From contig NZ_KV880638.1 in NCBI RefSeq assembly GCF_001907695.1, positions 620,882-684,881 on the forward strand: a DNA stretch of 64,000 bases, given 5' to 3'. Below are positions 35,741 to 45,600 of this stretch, piece by piece (the stretch's first letter is position 1; each line of letters begins with the position of its first letter). Both the position numbers and the translations under genes were made by a program. The notes beneath the pieces are model-generated. The model was not told the DNA's origin and made no database searches. It was given only the letters and a program-made list of their open reading frames with translations. The DNA is from Thalassospira sp. TSL5-1. Lineage in GTDB: Bacteria; Pseudomonadota; Alphaproteobacteria; Rhodospirillales; Thalassospiraceae.

Positions 35741-36286
35741 TTAAAAAAGGTATCCAAGCATATCGATCTGACCGCCGGGCCAGTGTTTGTTGGTTAAGGG
35801 TTTGACCAGAAAACAGTCCGAGAGGTCGCGCTCGATGACGGAAAAAGTTTCGATATCCTCGATGGCGAGCCATTTTGTCGGTGCCGGAGTGACGTGCTGG
35901 AAGCCATTTTTGAGATAGAGGGTGTCGATATCGCCCATCAGGACCAGGAAATCGACATTGGATGGTGTTGCGAGGCCTTCCAATTGTTCAAGAAGTTTGG
36001 TGGCAATGCCTGCATTGCGATGTGTTTGCGCCGCACAAAGATCGATGATGCCGAATATTTTGATGATTTCTCCTGCAACCCGGATGACACGGTGATCAAC
36101 GCCCATCTGGCCAATCAGGGTTTCGCCGTCAAATGCCAGATAGCGGAAGTGCGGCAGTTGTTTGAAATAGGTTCTGCCGTCAAAGGTGTCGGGGAAGCAG
36201 TTGTCGAGCAATGTTGCGAGCGCGGTCGTATTTTGCGCTGTGATTTCGTATTCAGGGATGTATTGGATGCGGATGTTCTGTGCCAT
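35741..36286 (-). CDS. GNAT-family N-acetyltransferase
   Basis: About 181 residues from the ATG at 36286 (the frame extends 34 codons upstream). The GNAT core can be followed: YLAFDGETLIGQMGVDHRVI, then the acetyl-CoA-binding IIDLCAAQTHRNAGIATKLLEQLE (motif Q/RxxGxA is RNAGIA), and a C-terminal strand FLVLMGDIDTLYLKNGFQHV. It resembles the NodA-like/small-molecule GNAT group, but the substrate cannot be told. It stands between convergent and co-directional neighbours with 55 bp to marC. Confidence 0.82.
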   Translation of the reverse strand: MAQNIRIQYIPEYEITAQNTTALATLLDNCFPDTFDGRTYFKQLPHFRYLAFDGETLIGQMGVDHRVIRVAGEIIKIFGIIDLCAAQTHRNAGIATKLLEQLEGLATPSNVDFLVLMGDIDTLYLKNGFQHVTPAPTKWLAIEDIETFSVIERDLSDCFLVKPLTNKHWPGGQIDMLGYLF

Positions 36287-36341
36287 GCGTTGGTTGGGTT
36301 GCCGGTTTTGTGGGGATGTACGGATATGGTCATTCCCGGGT

Positions 36342-37100
36342 TCAGAAAAACGCCTGCTTAATCCCATCGATAATGAACTGGATGGCAAGGGCGGCGAGGA
36401 TCATGCCGAGCAGGCGGGAAATGACGGTGGCAACCGTCGGGCTCAGGCGTTTGGCGACCAGACCCGACAGCAGGAACATCATCAGCGCACAGACCATCAC
36501 CAGGGCAACAACCGTGATCACGCCGGTTTGCATGACGATATTGTCCTGATATTTGCCCATCAGGAGCATCACCGTGGCAATCGAGCCGGGACCGGCCAAA
36601 AACGGGATCGACATCGGGAAAATGGAGACGTCATCGGGTTCGTCTTCGTCGGCTTTGGCGGCTAGGGTTTCGTTCTGGAGGCTGGCCGGGCTGGCGGTGG
36701 TCGTGGTGTTGGTGGTGCTGGCGGTCGTGATATTGCCGTTTTCGTCTTCTTCCTCGTGCTCCAGTTCCTGATGGACCTGTTCGGCGCGCTCGTTACGTTT
36801 TTTGCCACGTCGTTCAAACAGCATTTCAAGGGCGATCAAAAACAACAGCGTGCCGCCGGAAATGCGAAAGGCGGGCATGTGTATGCCAAAAATGCCCAAC
36901 AGGCTTTCGCCCAGCAGGGCAAAGGCGGTAAGGATCAGAAACGAGGTGATACAGGCCCGGATCGCCATGCGGCGGCGATGTGCCGTGCTGGTATCCTGTG
37001 TGAGGACCAGAAAAACCGGCACCAGCCCCACCGGGTCAACAATGACAAACAGGGTGACAAAGGCAGCGATCAGTTCGCTTAACATGCTAATATCGGGCAT
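36342..37100 (-). CDS. MarC-family membrane protein
   Basis: A 252-residue integral membrane protein from the ATG at 37100. Helices are visible at LIAAFVTLFVIVDPVGLVPVFLVL (the family N-terminal signature with DPVG), CITSFLILTAFALLGESLLGIFG, and ISGGTLLFLIALEMLF. FPMSIPFLAGPGSIATVMLL is the second conserved block. A charged and Thr-rich cytoplasmic loop of about 60 residues (EHEEEDENGNITTASTTNTTTT) splits the two halves and is longer than usual. The function of MarC proteins is unknown; a link to multiple antibiotic resistance was withdrawn. Confidence 0.9.
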   Translation of the reverse strand: MPDISMLSELIAAFVTLFVIVDPVGLVPVFLVLTQDTSTAHRRRMAIRACITSFLILTAFALLGESLLGIFGIHMPAFRISGGTLLFLIALEMLFERRGKKRNERAEQVHQELEHEEEDENGNITTASTTNTTTTASPASLQNETLAAKADEDEPDDVSIFPMSIPFLAGPGSIATVMLLMGKYQDNIVMQTGVITVVALVMVCALMMFLLSGLVAKRLSPTVATVISRLLGMILAALAIQFIIDGIKQAFF

Positions 37101-37281
37101 GACATAATCCTTGTGGGCGATGATCGGTGAAAGGGGCCGGGTGGGCCCGCCTGTCACGCTGTCGGGTTAAGCTGGCAGATGGCGGATGTGCCGGAAATGT
37201 CCGGTCTGATTTACGCGTTTGAGCGTCAAAGGTAAATGGCCGGTTCCGTTTTTTCCGGTTTTGGCCAGGCGGGAGGTGCCA

Positions 37282-38154
37282 TCATCGGTTGGAGCGGCGA
37301 AAGAAATCGCCATTAAAAACAGGGGGCAGGGCCTTAAGGGCCTCGATCCTGGCCTTGATCACGGGATGGGTATCAAGCAGGGCGGGTGGTTCGGTGCTGC
37401 GATAGGGCAGCAGGCGCAGGGTGCGGCGGTTGATCTGTTCGATATGGGTCAGCGCGTCGATCATGTCTTCCGGTCCGCCCAAAAGGTCGCTGGCCCCGTG
37501 ATCGGCGGCAAATTCGCGGTCGCGAATTACGGCACGCTGCAAAATGAAGCTAAGCGTCGGCGCGGTTGCCAGCACAATGATCAGCCAGCCCGGTGGGTTA
37601 TGCACGCCAAAAAAGAACATGATCAGGGCAAAAACGGCCAGCGTCCATGTGGCGCGATAGAGAATATCGGTCATCATCAGGATGCGGGTATCATTATGCC
37701 AGGCATGGGCGACTTCATGGGCCAGAACAGCGCGCAACTGCCGGGGTGACAGGCTGCTCAGCGCATCGCGCGACAGGGCGATGATGGTGGTGTCATCCTT
37801 GCCGGTGGTCACGGCATTGACCCCTTTGCCCGGCAACATATACAGGCGCGGCACATAGGCAAGGCCCGCCCGCTGTGCCAACAGGGCCGCCATTTCATAA
37901 AGGGCGGTATATTGCTTTTGGGGCAGTTCGCTGGCGCGCAGCAGTTTCATGATCATTTCCGATGAGACCATCGGGCCGAGCAATAATAGCAGGATGATGG
38001 CAAACAGGGCCGACATCATCATGACCGGGCCGCCCAGAAGCCAGGCGCATATTGATAAAACCGCTGCCATACAGGCCATAAGCCCGCTGGTATGGGTGGT
38101 GCTGCCTGCCCGAAGGGCCAGAAACTGCAGGACAGAAGGGGGTATTTGTGCCAT
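37282..38154 (-). CDS. M48-family (HtpX-like) membrane metalloprotease
   Basis: A 290-residue protein from the ATG at 38154, which is preceded by AAGGA; earlier ATGs at 38172 and 38175 lack a ribosome-binding site. Two N-terminal membrane helices (MACMAAVLSICAWLLGG and MMMSALFAIILLLLLG), then the zinc motif LAHEVAHAW with a downstream Glu in REFAADHGASDLL, and two further helices between them. The order is that of HtpX, which degrades damaged membrane proteins. IIALSRDALSSLSPRQLRAVLAHE is family-typical. It may be a Zn-protease of quality control; no heat-shock element was sought in detail. Confidence 0.88.
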   Translation of the reverse strand: MAQIPPSVLQFLALRAGSTTHTSGLMACMAAVLSICAWLLGGPVMMMSALFAIILLLLLGPMVSSEMIMKLLRASELPQKQYTALYEMAALLAQRAGLAYVPRLYMLPGKGVNAVTTGKDDTTIIALSRDALSSLSPRQLRAVLAHEVAHAWHNDTRILMMTDILYRATWTLAVFALIMFFFGVHNPPGWLIIVLATAPTLSFILQRAVIRDREFAADHGASDLLGGPEDMIDALTHIEQINRRTLRLLPYRSTEPPALLDTHPVIKARIEALKALPPVFNGDFFRRSNR

Positions 38155-38373
38155 TCGCCAAATCCTTTGCATCATGCAGGCTGGTTTATCGTATGACCGG
38201 GCAAGTTGCCTTGGGCCGGATCAAATCTTACCCTGAAAATATGCCAATATGGGCATGTTTAAAGGGGCGGGATTAAACCAGACGTGATGACGGATGGATT
38301 TCAGGCGGGGGCTGGTGGAGAAAAGCATGCCCGCATCGCATGGTGAATACGGGCATGGATTCACGATGGCACC

Positions 38374-38481
38374 TTAAAACACCATTTCGCTAAACCAGAA
38401 GGCAACATAGCCGATGGCAGAGAGCGCCATAATGGCCAGGAGGGCTTTTTTAAAAAGGCTGGAGTTCTGTTGTGCTGTCAT
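38374..38481 (-). CDS. Possible 35-residue single-span membrane protein
   Basis: The minus-strand frame MTAQQNSSLFKKALLAIM continues to YVAFWFSEMVF and stops at TAA. It has a short polar N-terminus with KK, then a hydrophobic helix of about 19 residues, the classic form of a small membrane protein. The upstream ribosome-binding site is weak. It lies alone between the protease gene and the secretion operon; coding is plausible but unproven. Confidence 0.4.
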   Translation of the reverse strand: MTAQQNSSLFKKALLAIMALSAIGYVAFWFSEMVF

Positions 38482-38788
38482 GGGGACTCGCAATCATTTT
38501 TGAAATTGGAAAAACGAAAATTGTCGAGTTTGATCGCTTATTCAAGCTTTTTAAGGCTGCTTTTTTGCATGGCACGTCCTTGACAGCGCCAGAAGGGCCA
38601 TAAATTGAGGTAATTGATGAAGCAGAGCGCCAAAAGCAATGATTTCGTTAACGCATCTTTATCAAGTTTCGCTAGAATAGGGCGGTATGTTTCATGCAAT
38701 CGTATAATATGTCCCGTTGTTTTTGACATCGGGATAACTGCCTTGGGGGATCGGCCGCAGGATTGCGGCCCTGTAAAACGGGATCAGG
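38482..38788. other. Intergenic region upstream of the type I secretion operon
   Basis: No gene is supported here. A TATAAT at 38703-38708 could be the -10 of a promoter for the ABC transporter gene, but no matching -35 is seen. TTGACA at 38580 has no -10 at a proper distance. Confidence 0.3.
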
Positions 38789-41137
38789 ATGGCCCAGCCG
38801 AACAAAGCCCGCTCCGGCATATTGGCCGGACGCAACCGAGAAGGTGATCGTACACCGCTAGAACGGATGTTCTGGCGGTCGATTGGTATTGTCGGCGGCT
38901 TCAGCATGGTGATCAATCTGCTGAATATGGTGATCCCGATTTATTCAATGCAGGTTTTTGACCGTGTTTTGTCCTCGCGCAGTTTCGATACCCTGTTTTT
39001 GCTGACGCTCGGCATTGCCATCGTGCTGGTTTTTATCGCCGCGATGGAGCAATTGCGATCTCGCGTGTTAATACGTGTCGGAACCGGGCTTGATCTGGGG
39101 CTGGGGGGTGATCTGTTTGCCCATGTGGTAGAGCAATCCTCGCGCGGGATGCCCAACCGGCAGCGCCCCTTGCGCGATTTGTATGGTTTGCGCGGGTTTT
39201 TAACCGGGTCTGGCCCGTTTGCCCTGATCGATTTCATGTGGGCGCCGGTTTATATTGGCGTGGTGTTTATTTTTGATATTCGTTTGGGCATGGTTGCCTT
39301 TGGCGGTGCGGTGATCCTGATTTTGATTGCCGTTGCCAACGAGGCCGCCGGCCGTATTTCGGTGGATCGGTCTGAACAGTCGCAAAACCGGGGCATTGCC
39401 CAGGAAGAAACCTATATCCGCAATGCCGAGGCGATGGAAGCCATGGGCATGACGCCCGCTGCTCGGGCGCGTTGGCAGGCGGATCAGTCCGATGCGCTGT
39501 ATTGGGAAGGGCAAACCAGTCGCCGGGTGGGAACCTCTACCACCCTATCGCATTTTGTGCGCTTGTCCATGCAGGTGTGTTTTATCGGCACCGGGGCGTA
39601 TCTGGTGCTTAGCGAAAGCATCACGATTGGCATTATGGTGGCCTCGATGATTTTGGGCATGCGCGGCCTGGCCCCGTTTGACGGGGCAGTGGCGGCCTGG
39701 CGGTCCTGGTCGGCAACCCGTAAATCGTTTGAGCGCCTGAACCGGATTTTGCTGGAACGTAAACCGCGTGTGCCCGCCCCGGCCCCCAAGGCCAAGGGGA
39801 TGTCGGTGACGGTGGACCGGCTGGTTTTTGCCCCACCGGGCAGCCGCAATGTGTTGTTCAAGGGGTTTTCCTTCAAGGTTGGGGCGGGCCAGGTCGTTAG
39901 TATTGCCGGGTTTAATGGGGTGGGGAAAACCGCCCTGTTGAAATTGCTGATGGGGATTTGGGCCCCGGCATCGGGTTCGGTCAAGCTTGACGAGGTTGAG
40001 GCCTCCAAGCTGGATCGTGCCCAGATCGGCCCGCAAATTGGCTATCTGGCGCAAAACCCGTTTTTGTTTCCCGGCACCATTGCCGAAAATATTGCCCGGC
40101 TGGGCTCGGCCGACCCGCGCGAGATTATCCAGGCGGCCGAACTGGCCGGGGCGCATAAATTTATCCTCGATTTGCCCGATGGTTACGATACCCACCTGGA
40201 TCGGGGTGGCACGAACCTGTCGGGCGGGCAGCGTCAGCTTGTGGCGCTCGCCGCCGCCCTCTATGGCAAGCCGCGCCTTTTGATGCTCGACGAACCAACA
40301 ACCGCGCTTGATGAAGGGCGGATGGAATACGTGACCAACCTGATTGATATTGTTCGCCGTGCGGGTATTACCGCCTTTATCGTCAGCCATGAACGTGAAG
40401 TTTTAAAACGGGCTGATGCGATTATTGCGTTGTCGGGCGGGCAGATAAAGGTGGTGCCGGTTAATATCGGGCGGATGCAGTCAGCCATGCCAGCCACGCC
40501 CGGTGCCCCGCGACCGCGCGGGGATGAAGCCCTGCCAACCCCTGCCGCGCCGCCAATGCCCGCCGCCATGCGCGAAGGCAATGACGGCTTTGCCGGGGGC
40601 GGACAAATGCGCATTACGCCGCAAAAAATTGCGATGCCCAACCCCGAGGCCCCGCGCCGCCAGCACCCGGATGCGGGCATGAACCGTGATGGCACCCGCC
40701 GCAAGGCGGCTGCCCGTCAAACTGCCAGACCCGATGCCGAAAACACGCTGGCAAATGTGCCGTCGGGGCAAAAGCAGGCCGTGCGCAGCACTGCAAGTGG
40801 TACGATGAAGGTGACACGCCCGATTGCGCCGCCAAAGCGTGTGGATGAAGGTTTGGACCGGGGGGAAAGCCCGCAGGATGTGGCACGGCGCAAACAGGCC
40901 GACGCCAAAAAACGGCAAACTGCTCGCCTGAGCCAGCAGAAAACGGCCCGTCAGGTAGCAGCGCGGCAGGAAGGGGCCGGGGGCAAGGCCAATGAGGTTC
41001 CTGCGACCTCTGCGACCCCTGATGCCCGTGCGGCCCAAAACCGCCAGCCGCGTGTGAAAACCGGGGCCGATGGCCGACCGCAATTGCGGGTGGTTGAAGG
41101 CTCTGCCGGGCGTCGTCAGCAAGGGGGCGGGCGGTGA
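38789..41137 (+). CDS. Type I secretion ABC transporter (PrtD-like) with long basic tail
   Basis: A 782-residue inner-membrane exporter ATPase. Residues 30-320 form the transmembrane domain (LNMVIPIYSMQVFDRVLSSRS is typical of PrtD/LapB-like exporters without a C39 peptidase domain). The ATPase domain follows, with Walker A GFNGVGKT near 374, signature LSGGQRQLVAL near 477 and Walker B LLMLDEPTTALDEG near 497. From about 565 to the end runs an unusual 215-residue tail rich in Ala, Pro, Arg, Lys and Gln (for example RKQADAKKRQTARLSQQKTA), probably disordered; ordinary family members end near 570-600. The stop overlaps the HlyD-type gene by four bases. The giant RTX protein downstream is the obvious cargo. 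Confidence 0.92.
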   Translation: MAQPNKARSGILAGRNREGDRTPLERMFWRSIGIVGGFSMVINLLNMVIPIYSMQVFDRVLSSRSFDTLFLLTLGIAIVLVFIAAMEQLRSRVLIRVGTGLDLGLGGDLFAHVVEQSSRGMPNRQRPLRDLYGLRGFLTGSGPFALIDFMWAPVYIGVVFIFDIRLGMVAFGGAVILILIAVANEAAGRISVDRSEQSQNRGIAQEETYIRNAEAMEAMGMTPAARARWQADQSDALYWEGQTSRRVGTSTTLSHFVRLSMQVCFIGTGAYLVLSESITIGIMVASMILGMRGLAPFDGAVAAWRSWSATRKSFERLNRILLERKPRVPAPAPKAKGMSVTVDRLVFAPPGSRNVLFKGFSFKVGAGQVVSIAGFNGVGKTALLKLLMGIWAPASGSVKLDEVEASKLDRAQIGPQIGYLAQNPFLFPGTIAENIARLGSADPREIIQAAELAGAHKFILDLPDGYDTHLDRGGTNLSGGQRQLVALAAALYGKPRLLMLDEPTTALDEGRMEYVTNLIDIVRRAGITAFIVSHEREVLKRADAIIALSGGQIKVVPVNIGRMQSAMPATPGAPRPRGDEALPTPAAPPMPAAMREGNDGFAGGGQMRITPQKIAMPNPEAPRRQHPDAGMNRDGTRRKAAARQTARPDAENTLANVPSGQKQAVRSTASGTMKVTRPIAPPKRVDEGLDRGESPQDVARRKQADAKKRQTARLSQQKTARQVAARQEGAGGKANEVPATSATPDARAAQNRQPRVKTGADGRPQLRVVEGSAGRRQQGGGR

Positions 41138-42438
41138 ACGGTATTCAATTGCCAACAGTGCGCACCCTTGAAACCGATGTGAAGCCACTGGTGCGGCTTG
41201 GGCTTGTGATTCTGATTTTGGGGTTTGGCTCGGTTTTTTTGTGGGCGGCAACGGCGCGTATTAACTCGGCTGCCATTGCCAGCGGGGTGGTTGCGCCCTT
41301 TTCCGGGCGGCAAACCGTGCAGCATCTGGAAGGCGGGATTATCCGCAAAATTCTGGTGCGAAACGGCGCACGGGTTGTGGCTGGGCAAACGCTGATCGAG
41401 CTGGATGATACGCGGGCACGGGCCAGTTATGACCTGCTTTACAAGCGGCATTTGAACGCCCTGGCGACCCAGGCGCGGCTGAATGCGGAGCGTAAGGGAT
41501 TTACGCATGTGGTGTGGCCTGCCGCGTTAAACCCGGCACAGCATCCCGATCTGGTGTCGGCCCAGCAGGATTTGTTTGACAGCCGTACAAATGCCTTTCG
41601 CGGCGAGCTGCAATTATATGACGAACGTATCAAAGAGCTGCGCAACGAAATTTCTGCCACCAATGAGCAAAAAATAGCCGCACAGCAGCAGGTTGGCATC
41701 GTCAAGGAAGAACTGGCGATGGTGAAGCCGATGGTGGAAAAGGGCTATGCGCGGCGGACCCGGTTGTTGCAGCTTGAAAGCCGGTTGGTGGATAATCTGG
41801 GCGATATTGGCCGCTATTCGGCCGATATGTCGCGCATTGAGCAGCAAATCCAGCAGGTGCGCGCCAGCCAGGCCCAGCTCAAACGTGATCATCTTGAAAC
41901 GGTAAATACCGAATTGCGTGATGTTCAGGCCGATTTATCGGACCTGACGGAAAGGCTGCGTTCCGCCGAAGACGTGCTGTCGCGTTCCAGCATCGTTGCG
42001 CCGTCCGAAGGCACGGTGACGGATTTGAAGTTTACCACCGTTGGGGGCGTTATTCCGCCTGGTGCACCGATTATGGAAATTGTGCCCCATGATGACCAGT
42101 TGGTGATTGAAGGGCGTATTTCACCCAATGACATCGATGTGGTCTCGCCCGGGTTGCTGGTGAATATCCGCGTCACGGCCTTTAGCCAACGCTGGTTTGC
42201 GCCGGTAAAGGGCAAGGTGGTTGATGTTTCGCCCGACCGTTTGACGGATGGCGATGGTCGCCCCTATTTTCGGGCGATGGTGGAAATCGACACCGAAAGC
42301 CTGGCTGAACATGAGGGCATGGTTCTGTCGCCGGGGATGGCAGCGCAACTTGAGATTGTTACTGGTGCGCGCACGATTTTGGCCTATTTGTTCGAGCCGA
42401 TCACGGATAGTTTCCACCGAGCCTTCCGCGAAGAATAG
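41134..42438 (+). CDS. HlyD-family type I secretion periplasmic adaptor
   Basis: A 434-residue membrane fusion protein that bridges the ABC exporter and an outer-membrane TolC-type channel. One N-terminal membrane helix (LVRLGLVILILGFGSVFLWAA) is followed by the lipoyl-like strand VVAPFSGRQTVQHLEGGIIRKILVRNGARV, long coiled-coil helices (about 100-270), and the returning half SSIVAPSEGTVTDLKFTTVGGVIPPGAPIMEIVP. The ending RTILAYLFEPITDSFHRAFREE is a strong mark of this family. The start is GTG 41134, overlapping the ABC gene. No outer-membrane partner is encoded in the window. Confidence 0.95.
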   Translation: MNGIQLPTVRTLETDVKPLVRLGLVILILGFGSVFLWAATARINSAAIASGVVAPFSGRQTVQHLEGGIIRKILVRNGARVVAGQTLIELDDTRARASYDLLYKRHLNALATQARLNAERKGFTHVVWPAALNPAQHPDLVSAQQDLFDSRTNAFRGELQLYDERIKELRNEISATNEQKIAAQQQVGIVKEELAMVKPMVEKGYARRTRLLQLESRLVDNLGDIGRYSADMSRIEQQIQQVRASQAQLKRDHLETVNTELRDVQADLSDLTERLRSAEDVLSRSSIVAPSEGTVTDLKFTTVGGVIPPGAPIMEIVPHDDQLVIEGRISPNDIDVVSPGLLVNIRVTAFSQRWFAPVKGKVVDVSPDRLTDGDGRPYFRAMVEIDTESLAEHEGMVLSPGMAAQLEIVTGARTILAYLFEPITDSFHRAFREE

Positions 42439-42683
42439 CTCGAGTCGCATGTTTTTGGATTGAAAATGCCGCTTGTGGATGTGCGATTCTGACACAATCT
42501 GACAATTTCCTTGTGTAAATAGCCGATCCTTGGGACGTGGGGTTAAAAAGGCGAAAACTTGCGGTTTTCCGGCCCCTAAGCTGTTGCTGTTGGGGTGCCT
42601 GTTAAATATACTGCCGTATATGGGAAGTTGTGAGAATTGTCTGGCAGGGGGTGCCGGATAATCCCATGTAGGGAGATTCAAAA

Positions 42684-45600
42684 GTGACAACGGCAGCCAA
42701 TCAGGATGATGGCGCGGGATTTACCAATCCCGGTTTGGAAGATGTGCTTGATATCCGCACGGAGAATGGCTCCTCCGCTGCGGGAGAAGCTGATTCTGGT
42801 GCCGCAAAATCACCCGGAGCCTCCCCGTCTGCCGTTCCCCAATCTATTGCCACCCAGGTTTTCACCAACATTCAAAATGTCATTGGCAGCGCCTATAACG
42901 ATGTGCTGATTGCCGATGACCAGACGCTGAGCCTGAATGGCGGTGCCGGGAATGATACGCTTGTTGCAGGTGAAGGCAGCGATCATTTGACGGGTGGTTC
43001 GGGCCGTGACCTGTTTGTGTTGCAGCAGGGATTTGGCCAGACGACGATTACCGATTTTGACCCCTCGCAGGATTCATTGTCTTTTGGCGATGGCAGTATT
43101 GGTTCGGCCCAGGACCTCATCAGCCTTGCCCGTGAAGATGCAGGCAATGTCGTGATCACCCTGCCAAACGGCGATGTGCTTGTTCTGCAAAATCTCAGCC
43201 TGTCCGATTTGCAGACTGTTTCCATTATTGATGCGGGCAATGCTGTGGGCCTGGCCGATGGCAGCGCGGTTAACCTGCCTGACCTTTCCGCGCTTAATCC
43301 CATTCAGGGGACCGCCGGTGACGATGTTATCACCGGGACGTCGGGGGATGATGTCATCTCTGGCGGCGGTGGCAATGATGTCATTGATGGCGGTGCAGGG
43401 AATGATACCCTGTCCTATTGGGGACAGGTCGGGGGGGGCAAAGTCGATCTTGCCGCAGGCACGGCCAGCAGTTCCTCCGGGTCGGACACGGCATCGTTTT
43501 CCAATATCAGTAATGTTGCCGGTTCCAGCGGAGCGGACATTTTGCGCGGGGATGGCAACGACAATATCCTGTTAGGGGCCGGTGGCGACGATACTTTTTC
43601 GCCCGGCGGTGGCAACGACCGGATTGATGGCGGCACTGGCAACAATACTCTGGATTACAGCGATTCAACGGGCGGTGTTGTTGCCGATATGCGCTCTGGT
43701 CAGGGGGAAGTCACCAACAAAACCAATAGCCCCTCAAGCGATGGTGCTGCGGGTGATGCGCTGGAAAATAACAAAACCGGAAATGCCAACGTTGATCCGG
43801 TTGACAGCGGCGCCAATAGCGGCGGAACCGCTGGAAATGACGGGGCTGGCTCTGATGCCGGTAACACGGACGGACCGGGGGATACGTCTGGCAGTGCAGG
43901 CGATTCAACGTCGGGTGATGGTGCTGCGTCGGGTGAGTCGGGCAGTGACGCGACCGGTGGGTCTTCGGGGGAAGATACCACAGGATCGGGCACGACCGGC
44001 GGTGAAACCGGTTCCGGCGATACCACTTCGGGCGATAATGGTGGTAGCGAAACCAGCTCTGGCAGCGGCGATGCAGGTGGTTCGGGCAGCACGGATAATA
44101 GCGATGCTGGCTCGGATACCGGCAACACGGATGGATCGGGGGATACGTCTGGCAGTGCAGGCGATTCAACGTCGGGTGATGGTGCTGCGTCGGGTGAGTC
44201 GGGCAGTGACGCGACCGGTGGGTCTTCGGGGGATGATACCACAGGATCGGGCACGACCGGCGGTGAAACCGGTTCCGGCGATACCACTTCGGGCGATAAT
44301 GGTGGTAGCGAAACCAGCTCTGGCAGCGGCGATGCAGGTGGTTCGGGCAGCACGGATAATAGCGATGCTGGCTCGGATACCGGCAACACGGATGGATCGG
44401 GGGATACGTCTGGCAGTGCAGGCGATTCAACGTCGGGTGATGGTGCTGCGTCGGGTGAGTCGGGCAGTGACGCGACCGGTGGGTCTTCGGGGGATGACAC
44501 CACAGGGTCCGGCACGACCGGCGGAGAAACCGGATCAAGCGACAATAGCGGCACCGAAACGGGCTCTGGCAGCGGCGATGCAGGTGGTTCGGACGGCACG
44601 GAAAACAACGGTGCGGGTTCGGATAGCGGCAACACGGACGGATCGGGGGATACGTCTGGCAGTGCAGGCGATGCAACGTCAGGTGACGGTACTGCATCCG
44701 GTGAGTCGGGCAGTGACGCGACCGGTGGGTCTTCGGGGGAAGACACCACAGGCTCCGGCACGACCGGCGGTGAAACCGGATCAAGCGACAATAGCGGCAC
44801 CGAAACGGGCTCTGGCAGCGGCGATGCAGGTGGTTCGGACGGCACGGAAAACAACGGTGCTGGCTCGGATAGCAGCAACACGGACGGATCGGGGGATACG
44901 TCTGGCAGTGCAGGCGATGCAACGTCAGGTGACGGTACTGCGTCGGGTGAGTCGGGCGGTGACGCGACCGGTGGGTCTTCGGGGGATGACACCACAGGGT
45001 CCGGCACGACCGGCGGAGAAACCGGATCAAGCGACAATGGCGGCACCGAAACGGGCTCTGGCAGCGGCGATGCGGGTGGTTCGGACGGCACGGAAAACAA
45101 CGGTGCGGGTTCGGATAGCGGCAACACGGACGGATCGGGGGATACGTCCGGCAGTGCAGGCGATGCAACATCGGGTGATGGTGACGGTACTGCGTCGGGT
45201 GAGTCGGGCAGTGACGCGACCAGTGGGTCTTCGGGGGATGACACCACAGGGTCCGGCACGACCGGCGGAGAAACCGGATCAAGCGACAATGGCGGCACCG
45301 AAACGGGCTCTGGCAGCGGCGATGCGGGTGGTTCGGACGGCACGGAAAACAACGGTGCGGGTTCGGATAGCGGCAACACGGACGGATCGGGGGATACGTC
45401 CGGCAGTGCAGGCGATGCAACATCGGGTGATGGTGACGGTACTGCGTCGGGTGAGTCGGGCAGTGACGCGACCAGTGGGTCTTCGGGGGATGACACCACA
45501 GGGTCCGGCACGACCGGCGGAGAAACCGGATCAAGCGACAATAGCGGCACCGAAACGGGCTCTGGCAGCGGCGATGCAGGTGGTTCGGACGGCACGGAAA

